Source: Neolewinella marina
Lineage (GTDB): Bacteria; Bacteroidota; Bacteroidia; Chitinophagales; Saprospiraceae
Direction of reading: 5' to 3'
Length of the DNA: 64,000 bases
Assembly: GCF_002631205.1 (NCBI RefSeq)
Contig: NZ_PDLO01000005.1
Span: 1-64,000, forward strand
Positions 35,379 through 44,216 of the stretch are shown piece after piece. A program made the position numbers and the translations under genes. Position 1 is the first letter of the stretch, and every line of letters begins with the position of its first letter. The notes beneath the pieces are model-generated. The model was not told where the DNA came from, searched no databases, and saw only the letters and a program-made list of their open reading frames with translations.

Positions 35379-36617
35379 TCAGGTGTGAAGGGCGCCCTCC
35401 GCGGCAAGGCGGCCGCTGCGCAGGGCCGCGTCAAGGGATCCGTTAAGTTGTTGGTCGCCGGCCAGAAAGATGCGTTCGGCGAGCCGGCTCTGGGTAGCAT
35501 CGTAGCGGTAGGCTACGGGGTTCACTTCCGGCAGGGCCTGCGGAATGTCGTAGCGGCGGATGAAGCTGAGGGCATCGTTCGGCAGGCGGGTATGCCGCAG
35601 CAGGTCCTGCTCCACCTGGGCGATGGAGTCGGAATCCGGGCGTTCCTTCAGGCTCACGCTGATGAGCGAGCCGCCCTGCTGGTGCAACTTGTAGGTAGGG
35701 GCCACCTCGTCCACCACGCTGAAGGTGTTGATGGTACTGGTGGGGTCGGCCACCAGATTGATCAGCCGGTTTTCCTTCTGCCGGCGGTTGCTGTAGAAGT
35801 AGAGGTTGGTGGTCGACTTCCAGCGCTGGGGCTCTCCGGCCAGCTGGGGGAAGAGCGGGCCGGGGGGGCAGGCCACGATGATGGCCCGGGCGGTCAGGCT
35901 GCTGCCGTCGTCGAGGCGCACGCGGTCTCCTTCCACGGCGGTTACCCGGCTGTTGGTGCGGATCTCGGTGCGCTGGAGGCGGGCCGCCAGCTGGCGGGGT
36001 ACCGCCTGTATGCCTTCGGCGGGCAGCACGGCGCTGCCCTGGGCAAACATCTTGAGGACGAAGCGGAACAGGGCCGCCGGCGTCTCCAGCTGCTGCTCCA
36101 GGAAGATGCCCCCGAAGAAGGGGCGGAAGAACCGCTCCACGATTTGCTCACTGAAACCGTAATCCCAGAGGTAGTCCATCGTGGGCCGGGAGGTGTGATC
36201 GGCGAAGCAGTCTTCGGCCGTGATCCGCCGTACGCTGATGCCGAGCTGGGCCAGGCGGATCTTGTCGTTCAGGGTGCCCACCGGCGAGAGCAGGGAGCGG
36301 AACAGCTGGGCGGGCTCCCGCAGGGGATCGGCAAAGCGGAAATGCTGTTGTCGGGTGTGGACGTGGCCGCCCGGACGGAAAGGCTGAACGTTCAGGGCCT
36401 CCAGGTCGAGGTAGCGCTTCACCTCCGGGTAATCGGTAAGCAGCACCTGAAAGCCGCGGTCGAGCCGGAACCCGTCTACCAGATCGGTGCGCATCCGCCC
36501 TCCCGGCTCGTCCTCGCTTTCCAGGATGAGGGGGGCGTGGCCGGCGGCTTCCAGGGTGAGCGCGGCAACGAGGCCGGCTACGCCGCCCCCGATGATGACG
36601 AATCTGGTATCGGTCAA
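35379..36617 (-). CDS. FAD-dependent amine oxidase / protoporphyrinogen oxidase-like oxidoreductase
   Basis: The 412-residue flavoprotein has the dinucleotide-binding VIIGGGVAGLVAALTLEAAG at the start, the FAD signature ESEDEPGGRMRTD near residue 34 and the closing FAD motif IFLAGDQQLNGSLDAALRSGRLAAE near the C-terminus. It belongs to the phytoene desaturase/monoamine oxidase/protoporphyrinogen oxidase superfamily; the substrate cannot be read from sequence. It is tightly coupled to kynU (5 bp) and follows the glycosyltransferase gene by 32 bp. A link to tryptophan metabolism is only suggested by the operon. Confidence 0.85.
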   Translation of the reverse strand: MTDTRFVIIGGGVAGLVAALTLEAAGHAPLILESEDEPGGRMRTDLVDGFRLDRGFQVLLTDYPEVKRYLDLEALNVQPFRPGGHVHTRQQHFRFADPLREPAQLFRSLLSPVGTLNDKIRLAQLGISVRRITAEDCFADHTSRPTMDYLWDYGFSEQIVERFFRPFFGGIFLEQQLETPAALFRFVLKMFAQGSAVLPAEGIQAVPRQLAARLQRTEIRTNSRVTAVEGDRVRLDDGSSLTARAIIVACPPGPLFPQLAGEPQRWKSTTNLYFYSNRRQKENRLINLVADPTSTINTFSVVDEVAPTYKLHQQGGSLISVSLKERPDSDSIAQVEQDLLRHTRLPNDALSFIRRYDIPQALPEVNPVAYRYDATQSRLAERIFLAGDQQLNGSLDAALRSGRLAAEGALHT

Positions 36618-36649
36618 GACTGGGTATTTTGGGGTGTAAAGATGGTAAA

Positions 36650-37435
36650 CTATGGCGAAGGGGCACCTCTCCCCTCCCCTCCCCGCCGCTCCGCCAGCAG
36701 GTATACGTAGCGGAGGAAGACCCCGTAGGCGGCCACCGTACAGATGATGAGTCCCTCCCGTCCGTCGCGGAACCCGCCCTGGATCACGTAGTGGCGGAAG
36801 AAGCGAAAGACGGGCTTCACCAGCAGGTGGAACAGCCCCACCCGGGGCGTCGACGCCCCCTGGTCCATGGCTTTCCAGCGGGCGTACCGCCGGTTTTTGT
36901 CCAGGAAGTGGTCCACGCTCTTGAAGGTAAAGTGTTGGAAGCGCCCCCGCAGGCTGCCCACCCGCAAATTCCGGACTTCAATTTCCTCGTGGACCTGCTG
37001 CTGGTTGTAGCGGGCCCGGTCGCGGTGGAAGAAACGTACCACCCGGTCGTTGCCCCATCCGCTGTAGCGGATAGGGCGGCCCATGAAGTAGTTGTCGCGG
37101 CCTATCCAGTAGGCGTCCACCAAGTCTGGGGCGGCCAGCAGGTCATCAATCTCCCGCCGAAGCTCGGGGGTTACCACCTCGTCGGCGTCCAGCAGCAGTA
37201 CCCACTCGTGGCGGGCCCGGGCGATGGCCCAGTTCTTCTGGTCGGCCGGACCGGTGTAGGCGCGCTGGGTCAGGCGGACGTCGGGGCGGGCCGCCAGCCA
37301 TTCCGCCGTGCCATCGGTACTGAAGCTGTCGACCACGTGCAGGTCGTCGCTCCACCCCTCGACGCTTTCCAGGGACCGCCCGATGATGTCGATCTCATTG
37401 AAGGTCGTATAGATGATGGAAAGCGGGCGGCGCAT
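36650..37435 (-). CDS. Family 2 glycosyltransferase, LPS core type (WaaE/KdtX-like)
   Basis: ATG at 37435 overlaps the cysQ stop (TGATG), a standard coupled start; a longer frame to 37591 would only read through cysQ. The 261-residue protein has LSIIYTTFNEIDIIGRSLESV at the start, DSFSTDGTAEWL and the metal-binding LLLDADEVV. The block QKNWAIARARHEWVL and HFTFKSVDHFLDKNRRYA match the beta-1,4-glucosyltransferase-like enzymes of lipopolysaccharide core synthesis. The C-terminal part holds one or two membrane-associated helices. Enzyme class is secure; sugar donor and acceptor are not. Confidence 0.88.
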   Translation of the reverse strand: MRRPLSIIYTTFNEIDIIGRSLESVEGWSDDLHVVDSFSTDGTAEWLAARPDVRLTQRAYTGPADQKNWAIARARHEWVLLLDADEVVTPELRREIDDLLAAPDLVDAYWIGRDNYFMGRPIRYSGWGNDRVVRFFHRDRARYNQQQVHEEIEVRNLRVGSLRGRFQHFTFKSVDHFLDKNRRYARWKAMDQGASTPRVGLFHLLVKPVFRFFRHYVIQGGFRDGREGLIICTVAAYGVFLRYVYLLAERRGGEGRGAPSP

Positions 37436-38226
37436 CAGCAGCTCAACTGCCCCTCGCTCACCCGGCCATAGGCCACGAAGTGGGGGTTGCGGAGAATTTC
37501 CTTGTTGTAGACCAGCTCCTTGCCCGTGTCGTCGTTGACGAGGCGGCCGCCGGCTTCCGCCAGAATGGCGTGGGCTGCGGCGGTGTCCCACTCCATGGTC
37601 GGTGCGAGGCGGGGGTACAGGTGGGCGGCACCCCGGGCCAGTTCCAGGATCTTCAGGGAGCTGCCGCGGCTCACGATTTCCGGTTCGTTCAGTTGATCCA
37701 TGAAGGCCTGGGTCTTGTCGTTCAGGTGGCTGCGGCTGGCCACCACCCGCAGGTTGGGATCCTGGAGGGTGAAGGAGGCCGCGTGGATCTGACCACTGCC
37801 GTCCTGCCAGGCGCCGCGACCCTGGGCAGCGTAGTACAGCTCGTCGGTGGCCGGTACGTAGACGGCCCCGAGTACGGGGCGGCCGTTTTCCACCAGGGCG
37901 ACGTTGACGGTAAATTCGCCGTTCCGCTTGATGAATTCCTTGGTGCCGTCCAGGGGGTCCACCAGCCAGAAGCGGGTGTACTGCTGCCGCTCACTGTAGG
38001 GGATGTCCTTGCCTTCCTCGGACACGACGGGGGCTTGGAGGATCAGTTCCTTCAGCCCCTCCACGATCACTGCATTGGCGGCCTTGTCGGCCTTGGTCAA
38101 TGGGCTGTCGTCGTCCTTTTGTTCGACGCCGAAATCGTTGCTGTTGTAGATCTCGAGGATGGCGGCTCCGGCGCGGCGGGTAATCTGGCCGACTTCCCCG
38201 GCCAGCTTCAAGTAGTCAATTTCCAT
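37435..38226 (-). CDS. cysQ: 3'(2'),5'-bisphosphate nucleotidase CysQ
   Basis: The 263-residue protein is of the inositol monophosphatase superfamily. It has the metal site PVVSEEG near residue 67, DPLDGTKEFIKRNGEFTVNVALV near 92 and the late WDTAAAHAILAEAGG. The KEF in DGTKEF is typical of CysQ rather than inositol phosphatases. It hydrolyses PAP, the by-product of sulfate activation, to AMP. The stop overlaps the glycosyltransferase start. A promoter-like TACCTTTG lies four bp before the ATG. Confidence 0.95.
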   Translation of the reverse strand: MEIDYLKLAGEVGQITRRAGAAILEIYNSNDFGVEQKDDDSPLTKADKAANAVIVEGLKELILQAPVVSEEGKDIPYSERQQYTRFWLVDPLDGTKEFIKRNGEFTVNVALVENGRPVLGAVYVPATDELYYAAQGRGAWQDGSGQIHAASFTLQDPNLRVVASRSHLNDKTQAFMDQLNEPEIVSRGSSLKILELARGAAHLYPRLAPTMEWDTAAAHAILAEAGGRLVNDDTGKELVYNKEILRNPHFVAYGRVSEGQLSC

Positions 38227-38230
38227 GGCG

Positions 38231-38238
38231 CAAAGGTA
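38231..38238 (-). promoter_or_regulatory. TACCTTTG -7 element at cysQ, near-leaderless
   Basis: The minus strand reads TACCTTTG, an exact match to TAnnTTTG, only four bp ahead of the cysQ ATG. With a start site a few bases past the element, the transcript would begin at or next to the start codon. Confidence 0.6.
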
Positions 38239-38265
38239 AGGATAAGCCCCCGACGGACTACCGGA

Positions 38266-39108
38266 TCAGCGATGCAGGGCCCAGCTCAGGAAGTCCCCCA
38301 CTACTTCTCCCCAGGTTTCCGGTTCGTGGCGGCCGCCCTCCACCTCTACGTAGGCCATGTCGCGGCCCACCTCCAGCCCCTTCTCCCGCAGCAGGGCCAT
38401 GAGCTGGAGGGTATCGTCGATGGAGTCGATCACGCCGTTCTGGTTGCGGTCCTCCGTCTCGTCGGCGGTGCCCGCCATGAACCAGAAGCGGTTGGAGATG
38501 GTCTTTTTCTTCCGTTTGGCCACGTAATCGTGCACGATGCGGTGGGCGTCGGGGAGCTTGGGGTTAAACGCCTTGTGGCGGTACCAGAGGGAGCCGCTGA
38601 ACACCCCGGCGGTGCGGAAGTGCTGGGGATTGCGCCAGGCCAGGTCGAAGGCGTTCAGACCGCCCAGGCTGAACCCCGCGATGCTGCGCCGCTCCGGGCC
38701 GTGGTAGAGGTTGTAGTGGTCTTCGAGCCAGGGGATCAGTTCCAGGGTGATGAACTTCTCGTAGGCCGGGGCGGCGGCCCCGTTGCCCGCGTGATCGCGG
38801 CGCCCCGCGGTGCCGTACTCCTGCATCCGGTCGCCGGCGTGTACCCCCACCACCAGGGTGGCCGGCAGGTTGCCCTTGCGGTAGAGCTTGCTCAGCCGCT
38901 TCTTCAGGTTCATTTTCTCCAGGTCCTGCCCGTCGTTGAAGATCACCAGGGAAAGTAGTCGCCAGGGCGGCACGGAGGGCCGGTACACGTCCAGCCGCAC
39001 CTCCCGGCCCAGGTGGGTACTGTGGAGGGTATAGGTACGCCGCAGCAGGCCCCTGCGGCGGGACAGCAGGCTGCCCGCCAGCTGCCGGAAGAAGGAAAGC
39101 GGTTTCAC
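38266..39108 (-). CDS. Putative esterase (esterase D/feruloyl esterase-like alpha/beta hydrolase)
   Basis: The 280-residue hydrolase has the family layout LVIFNDGQDLEKMN, the nucleophile elbow GFSLGGLNAFDLA (Ser147), the oxyanion region GVFSGSLWYR and a late GGRHEPETW with the catalytic His. The acid may be the Asp in DSIDDT. It resembles the FrsA/esterase D group, which includes siderophore and glutathione-thioester hydrolases. The gene is divergent from a second esterase of the same broad family (39171-39872), with 62 bp between the two ATGs. Confidence 0.88.
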   Translation of the reverse strand: MKPLSFFRQLAGSLLSRRRGLLRRTYTLHSTHLGREVRLDVYRPSVPPWRLLSLVIFNDGQDLEKMNLKKRLSKLYRKGNLPATLVVGVHAGDRMQEYGTAGRRDHAGNGAAAPAYEKFITLELIPWLEDHYNLYHGPERRSIAGFSLGGLNAFDLAWRNPQHFRTAGVFSGSLWYRHKAFNPKLPDAHRIVHDYVAKRKKKTISNRFWFMAGTADETEDRNQNGVIDSIDDTLQLMALLREKGLEVGRDMAYVEVEGGRHEPETWGEVVGDFLSWALHR

Positions 39109-39112
39109 CCCC

Positions 39113-39120
39113 CAAAGGTA
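39113..39120 (-). promoter_or_regulatory. TACCTTTG -7 element at the minus-strand esterase, near-leaderless
   Basis: The minus strand reads TACCTTTG four bp ahead of the ATG at 39108. A weaker TACCTTGA faces the plus-strand esterase at 39141-39148. Confidence 0.55.
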
Positions 39121-39170
39121 GCAGTATTGCCGCGGTTTGCTACCTTGAAGCCCGCCAGCCCCCGACGCCC

Positions 39171-39872
39171 ATGCACGAAGCCTATACCGAGTTCTACAGC
39201 CACCACCTCGGCCACCACGTCAAGATGCTCACCTTCGGCACCCACGGCTACCCGCTGGTGATCTTCCCCACCACCCTGGGGAGCTACTACGAAGCCAAGG
39301 ACCGCGGCCTGATCGACTCCGTGCGCTGGTTCGTGGAGCGGGGCTTCATCCAGGTGTTCTGCCCCGACAGCATCAACGATGCCAGCTGGTACGCCAACAT
39401 CCACCCCCGCCACAAGCTGGAAAGGCACATACAGTACGACAGGTTCCTCTACGAGGAGTTCGTTCCCCAGATCCGCTGGAACACCCCCTCCGGGCGCATC
39501 GCCTGCGCGGGCATCAGCTTCGGGGGCTTCAGCGCCACCAACTTCGCCTTCCGCCACCCGGAGTACGTCAGCCACCTCTTCAACCTCAGCGGGGCCTTCG
39601 ACATCAAGTCCTTCCTGCGGGGCTACTACGACGACAACGCCTACTTCAACAACCCGATGGACTTCATCGAGGGGGCCAGCGACCCGAACCTCTGGAACAT
39701 GAAGATCATCCTCGGCACCAGCAACTGGGACATCTGCCTGGACGCCAACCTCAAGTTCTCGGAAAAACTGCGCCGCAAGCGCATCGACCACTGGCTGGAC
39801 GTGCGCGGCAACGTGGAGCACGACTGGCCCCTGTGGCTGGAGATGCTGCCCCACTACGTGAGTATGATCTAG
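39171..39872 (+). CDS. Putative esterase (esterase D-like)
   Basis: The 233-residue protein has the nucleophile in GISFGGFSATNFAFRHPEYV (Ser116), a likely acid in SNWDICLDAN and a His in NVEHDWPLW. The start M-H-E-A-Y-T-E-F-Y-S followed by HHLGHHVKMLTFG leaves no signal peptide, so the enzyme is probably cytoplasmic. It is divergent from the 280-residue esterase and has a similar serine elbow. Its substrate is unknown. Confidence 0.88.
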   Translation: MHEAYTEFYSHHLGHHVKMLTFGTHGYPLVIFPTTLGSYYEAKDRGLIDSVRWFVERGFIQVFCPDSINDASWYANIHPRHKLERHIQYDRFLYEEFVPQIRWNTPSGRIACAGISFGGFSATNFAFRHPEYVSHLFNLSGAFDIKSFLRGYYDDNAYFNNPMDFIEGASDPNLWNMKIILGTSNWDICLDANLKFSEKLRRKRIDHWLDVRGNVEHDWPLWLEMLPHYVSMI

Positions 39873-39920
39873 GGCACCGGAGTGCGGGTGCCGTAATCCG
39901 TCCATAAATCCCCCCTCCCC

Positions 39921-40472
39921 ATGGACCTATCCACCCACCTGCTGGACAGCTACCGCAGCCGATTCGCCTACTACCGCCAGCTCGGGCAGGCGGCCATGGC
40001 CCAGCTCAGCTTCCCCGAACTGCAACGCGACGACGCGGCCCGCTCCAACAGCATCGCGGTGATCGTCAAGCACCTCGCCGGGAATATGCGGAGCCGGTGG
40101 ACGGACTTCCTCCACACGGACGGCGAAAAACCCTGGCGGCAACGGGATACCGAGTTCGTCGACGATTTTCGGGACCGCGACGCCCTCCAGGCCGCCTGGG
40201 ACGAGGGGTGGCGGGTGCTGGAAACCGCCCTGGCGGAACTGCGCCCCGAACTACTCGGGGAGGTGGTCTACATCCGCAACGAAGGGCATACGGTGATTGA
40301 AGCCCTCAACCGACAACTGGCCCACTACAGCTACCACGTGGGGCAGATCGTGCTGCTGGCCAAGCAGATCCGGGGCACGGACTGGCGGTCGCTCTCCATC
40401 CCCCGGGGTGAATCCGAGCGGTACAACGTCGAGCGGTTTGGCCGCGATGCGGAAGACGGGTCAACGGAGTAG
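39921..40472 (+). CDS. DinB/DUF1572-type four-helix metal-binding protein
   Basis: The 183-residue protein has the DUF1572 pattern: a helix with SNSIAVIVKHLAGNMRSRWTDFL, the segment DGEKPWRQRDTEF and a last helix HYSYHVGQIVLLAKQI, with His residues that line up as the metal site of DinB-like bacillithiol-transferase folds. No enzymatic role is established for this subgroup. It follows the esterase by 48 bp on the same strand. Confidence 0.88.
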   Translation: MDLSTHLLDSYRSRFAYYRQLGQAAMAQLSFPELQRDDAARSNSIAVIVKHLAGNMRSRWTDFLHTDGEKPWRQRDTEFVDDFRDRDALQAAWDEGWRVLETALAELRPELLGEVVYIRNEGHTVIEALNRQLAHYSYHVGQIVLLAKQIRGTDWRSLSIPRGESERYNVERFGRDAEDGSTE

Positions 40473-40479
40473 TAAACCC

Positions 40480-41289
40480 TCAGGACACCCCGAAGAACTC
40501 GATCTGCACCATGTCCTCGACGTTGATGCCTAGCAGGGGGGCGGCACGGCCCAGGTTGACGGCAATTTCCAGCAGCCCATCGGAATCGAAGCGGCAGAGG
40601 GGCTCACCCTCGGGCACGTCGTGGTAGCGGAAGCTCAGGCCGTCCAGGGGGGGCATCCGCTTGACCAGCAACTGGAAGCCGCGCCCCTCCCCCACCTCCT
40701 CGAAGAGTTTGCGGGTGATGTTGGTGGTCACGTTGTCGAAGCGGTCGATGAAGACCACCGACCCCCGGATGTAGTTGGGCCCGATCACCGGCTGGAAAGC
40801 GAGCCGCTCGGTATAGCGGGTGGCGGGCACCCCGATCTCATGAAAGGGCTTGCGGCGGGCCAGGTGGCTCACCGCCCGGGCGTAAATCGTACTCAGGGAG
40901 GTATCCTTGTCGTAATCGTCGAGCACGTAGGTCTGCTCCGGCACCGCTCCGAAGATCAGGGAGAAAATGCCGTTGTCCGGAGCAATGAAGTAGTGGCCCT
41001 CGTGGTAGGCGGCCAGGAAGCGGCCCCGCGGCTGATAAAAGTCGTAGACGCTCAGCAGGTGGATGGTCCCCTTGGGGTAGTGGTCCCACACCTTGTTGAA
41101 GATGAAGGCCGCGCGGACGATGTCGTAGGTGGGGATGTCGTGGCTGATGTCCACGATCTGCAGGTCCGGCTGAACGGACAACAACTGGGCCTTGAGCCGC
41201 GGCAGGTGGAAGTCGCGGCCCCCGAAGTCAGTCGTCAGGGTAAGCAGGGTATGGTTCGCGGTGGCCAAATACGCAGGGGTTTGCCACAA
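40480..41289 (-). CDS. SAM hydrolase/hydroxide adenosyltransferase-family protein, altered site
   Basis: The 269-residue protein has the DUF62/SAM hydroxide adenosyltransferase opening LLTLTTDFGGRDFHLPRLKAQLL, then VDISHDIPTYDIVRAAF, GTIHLLSVYDF, YFIAPDNGIFSLIF and a C-terminal barrel ending with INVEDMVQIEFFGVS. The family cleaves SAM to adenosine and methionine. The usual VVDPGVG and FHGRD segments, which carry the catalytic Asp/Arg and His, are replaced by SVYDFYQPRGR and SLSTIYARA, so the histidine is missing. The start is TTG 41289 or TTG 41268; no ATG is in frame. Confidence 0.8.
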   Translation of the reverse strand: MWQTPAYLATANHTLLTLTTDFGGRDFHLPRLKAQLLSVQPDLQIVDISHDIPTYDIVRAAFIFNKVWDHYPKGTIHLLSVYDFYQPRGRFLAAYHEGHYFIAPDNGIFSLIFGAVPEQTYVLDDYDKDTSLSTIYARAVSHLARRKPFHEIGVPATRYTERLAFQPVIGPNYIRGSVVFIDRFDNVTTNITRKLFEEVGEGRGFQLLVKRMPPLDGLSFRYHDVPEGEPLCRFDSDGLLEIAVNLGRAAPLLGINVEDMVQIEFFGVS

Positions 41290-41471
41290 AGTAAGAGCAT
41301 CGGAAGGAATTGCCCCCGGTTCCGGGCCATGGTTCCGGAGCTTTGCTGCGGGTCACGCCCGGAGAATTACTTCCGCCGGATGCTCCTAGGGCAATCTCCG
41401 CGAACACACACAACTCCTGCCCCGGTTATACGCATAGTCTTTCTCCTGCTCACGAACCCGACGTCAGATCC

Positions 41472-42518
41472 ATGCCCCACCGCCCCCCCTTCCTGCTGGC
41501 CCTGCTCCTGCTGCTGTTCACGGCACCCGCGGCCGCGCAAATTGAACTGGAACAGGGCAACCTGGAAGTCCTCACCGACGACCACCCCGTGTGGTCCCGC
41601 CCCGGCGTCCGCTACCGCAGCCAGAGCCGGGGCGTGGCGATCCGCTACGAAACCCAGCCGCAGTTCGCCTGGAAAGCCGGCGAGGGCCTGAAGGGCGGCA
41701 AGCAGACAGTGACCCACCTGGAGCAGTTCACCTTCAAGTTCAAGATCCCCCTGCTGAATACCCCCCAGAACAAACTGCTCCTGGGCTACGAATGGGATAC
41801 GGAGAAGTACTTCTTCAGCGACCCCTACCGAGGTTTTGAGCGACAGCCCACCCTCTTCCAGTTGCTCGACGAACGACGCCTCAAGGCCAACAAGCTCTCG
41901 GCCTACTTCACCCACAGCTGGGACGAGCGCTTCTACACCTCCGCCCGGTTGCGGATGTCGCTGAACGGCGACTACCAGGGGCTGATCGACTTCGGCAGCA
42001 TCTACCGCACCTACAGCGCTGCCGCGGTGTACGGCAAGAAGGTGAGCCCCGACGAGGAGTGGGCCGTGGGCATCACCTACAGCAACAACAAGGCCCGGCA
42101 GATCGCCCTGCCCTTTTTCGTCTATAACCGCACCTTCAACCCTCACTGGGGCATACAGACGGCCCTGCCCGGACAGGCCTACCTGCGCCGCAACGTAGGA
42201 AAGGAGCTGATGAACACCTTCCTGCTAGGCGCCACCTTCGACAGCCGCTACTACGCCCTGAATACCGAGGACCGGGGCAACTTCTCGGAGCTCGGGCAGT
42301 TCTTCCTGCGCAACAACGGCGTGCGCGCTATGCTGCAGTACGAGCACAACCTCAGCGCCTGGGTCTGGGCCTTCGGTCAGGCGGGCTACTACCTGCCCGT
42401 GAATACCCGTTTCAACCCCGCTTCGGACATCGACCTGGACCTGGAAACCACGGTGGAGGCCCGCCCCTTCTTCCGGGTCGGCGTATTCCTGGCCCCTCCC
42501 AAGGAATTCATCAAATAA
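41472..42518 (+). CDS. Outer membrane beta-barrel protein, DUF6268-like
   Basis: ATG at 41472 is followed by M-P-H-R-P-P and a Leu-rich signal peptide ending in A-A-A-Q, giving 348 residues; the frame upstream to 41310 has no signal features. The mature protein is all alternating hydrophobic/polar strands (YFTHSWDERFYTSARLRMSL, TFKFKIPLLNTPQNKLLLGY) and ends in a short strand and K, consistent with a DUF6268 outer-membrane protein. No function is known for the group. The 182-bp gap upstream shows only possible promoter fragments. Confidence 0.8.
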   Translation: MPHRPPFLLALLLLLFTAPAAAQIELEQGNLEVLTDDHPVWSRPGVRYRSQSRGVAIRYETQPQFAWKAGEGLKGGKQTVTHLEQFTFKFKIPLLNTPQNKLLLGYEWDTEKYFFSDPYRGFERQPTLFQLLDERRLKANKLSAYFTHSWDERFYTSARLRMSLNGDYQGLIDFGSIYRTYSAAAVYGKKVSPDEEWAVGITYSNNKARQIALPFFVYNRTFNPHWGIQTALPGQAYLRRNVGKELMNTFLLGATFDSRYYALNTEDRGNFSELGQFFLRNNGVRAMLQYEHNLSAWVWAFGQAGYYLPVNTRFNPASDIDLDLETTVEARPFFRVGVFLAPPKEFIK

Positions 42519-42520
42519 AA

Positions 42521-42552
42521 AGAACCCCGCCGGCCGGGGCCGACGGGGTTCT
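42521..42552. terminator. Terminator hairpin between two convergent genes
   Basis: AGAACCCCG (42521-42529) pairs with CGGGGTTCT (42544-42552), with an inner CGGCC/GGCCG stem. The A-rich run 42514-42520 gives a T run on the minus strand, so it serves at least the hydrolase gene ending at 42577. Confidence 0.75.
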
Positions 42553-42576
42553 CCTGAAGCGGGTGGAGTGCGGTGG

Positions 42577-44190
42577 TTACCGCAGCATCACCTTGCGGGC
42601 GGTGGTACCCTCGTCGAGCCTTAGCTGAACGATGTACTGACCCTTCGGAAGGTCACCCCGTTCGACGTTGTAGGAAGACTGGTTCAGCCCGGTGAATCGG
42701 GCCACGTTGCGGCCATTGATGTCGAAAACGTCGATCTGGCGGATGCGCAGGTTCTCGGCCACGCTCACCGTGAAGCCACCGGTGGTGGGATTGGGGTAGA
42801 GGTCGAGGCCTACTGCGGCGTTGCTCATCACCTCTTCGATGCTGGTAGACGCGTCACCCAGTTTCAGGCCGATGTAGGCGCGGGGCAGGAAGTGAGCCAT
42901 GATGGTGTCGATCACCAGGTTAGCGGCGGCCGGATTGTTGTAGTTGGGGTTGGTCTGGGCCTCGCCAGCCACGATGACGTTCACGTCGCGGGTATCGTTG
43001 GGAAAGGCTGCGTTGTAGCCGGCGACCAGCTGGGAAAGGCGGTCGGTATTGAAGTAGTTGTACGGCGCTCCGACGACCCGGCTGTACCGGAAGGGGAACA
43101 TGTTATCGCGGGAGTACTGGAAGACGTCGTTGGTCGCCGTCGGGATGGGGGACTTCACCTGCATCTGCTTGTACTGGGCGTTGATCTGGTTAATCTTCGT
43201 GGCCAGGGGGCCGAACTTGGCATCGAGGGTAAGCGCGTTGGCGGCCTCCAGGTCCGCATTCAATCCAAGGGCATTGGCCCGCCGGATGAACAGGTTGGAG
43301 CCGGCCACGTCGACTACCGGTTGGTTGGTCGTGGGCACGATAACCGTACCGGCGTAGTAGGGCGCGAAGGGGTCGGTCAGGCTGTGGTAAGCCAGGATCA
43401 TGGGCTCATTTGGCTTGCCCTCCATCCAGATGCTGTCGCCAAGGGCCCCGGCGATATTTACCGCCATGGCTACGTCCGAGCTGTATCCGACATGGTTGGG
43501 GATGTTGATCTGCGCCTGGGTCGTACCCTGGGGATTGGACAGTACGGCGGGGTCCACCAGAAGGTTACCGTCCTCGTCATAGAACTGGGGGTTCGTGGCG
43601 ATCTCCTCGATCCGGTCCAGGGTAGCGTGGGCCATGACGACGTATCCGCCCGAACCCGTTCCCATGTAGACAATCCGGCTGGTATCGATGCGGTAGGGGT
43701 TGCCGTCCTCCGCAACGGTTTTGCGCAGGTAGCGCGCCAGGGCGTGGGCATCCTGGGAAGCACGGTAAACCGCTTGCAGCAGGGTGCCGGTGCGTACGTC
43801 TTGGTTGTCGGCGGTGGGTAACCAGCCCTTGCGGTAATCGGCGGAGATGCCAACGTAGCCGCGGGATACCACCCGCCGCATCAGGTTAACGTTGATGGAA
43901 TCCTTGGTGTCACCGTAGGCGCTGAAGTTGAGCACCTGGGGCAGGAAGTTGCCGGTGTGCCAGGTCACTACTACGGGCCGCAACTGGGCGGTATCATTCA
44001 CCGGCTGGTATACGTCCATCTTCAGGTCCGTGGGGGTGGGGGTTCCCGTGAGGATCGAGATATTATTGGCGTAGGTAACGGTTTCCGGAGCACTGACGTT
44101 AAACATCGCGTCCAGGTAGCGTGTCTGGGCCTGCATGGCCAGCGTGCCACTAAGGCATAATAGGGTTAGGAGGGTAAAGTTTCTATGCAT
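42577..44190 (-). CDS. Secreted alpha/beta hydrolase with type IX C-terminal sorting domain
   Basis: The 537-residue protein has a signal peptide ending in M-Q-A-Q, an esterase-like body (KMDVYQPVND, VVVTWHTGNFLPQ) and a nucleophile elbow G-T-G-S-G-G near residue 175. Residues about 455-537 form a type A sorting domain: LDLYPNPTTGGFTV, IDVFDINGRNVARF and a C-terminal LPKGQYIVQL...RKVMLR. This tag directs cargo through the type IX system whose motor genes (gldL, gldM, gldN) also lie in this window. The gene is 26 bp downstream of the TonB-dependent receptor gene and probably acts with it. Substrate unknown. Confidence 0.9.
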   Translation of the reverse strand: MHRNFTLLTLLCLSGTLAMQAQTRYLDAMFNVSAPETVTYANNISILTGTPTPTDLKMDVYQPVNDTAQLRPVVVTWHTGNFLPQVLNFSAYGDTKDSINVNLMRRVVSRGYVGISADYRKGWLPTADNQDVRTGTLLQAVYRASQDAHALARYLRKTVAEDGNPYRIDTSRIVYMGTGSGGYVVMAHATLDRIEEIATNPQFYDEDGNLLVDPAVLSNPQGTTQAQINIPNHVGYSSDVAMAVNIAGALGDSIWMEGKPNEPMILAYHSLTDPFAPYYAGTVIVPTTNQPVVDVAGSNLFIRRANALGLNADLEAANALTLDAKFGPLATKINQINAQYKQMQVKSPIPTATNDVFQYSRDNMFPFRYSRVVGAPYNYFNTDRLSQLVAGYNAAFPNDTRDVNVIVAGEAQTNPNYNNPAAANLVIDTIMAHFLPRAYIGLKLGDASTSIEEVMSNAAVGLDLYPNPTTGGFTVSVAENLRIRQIDVFDINGRNVARFTGLNQSSYNVERGDLPKGQYIVQLRLDEGTTARKVMLR

Positions 44191-44216
44191 GTCGAGTTGA
44201 TTAAAGCGCTATGGGA

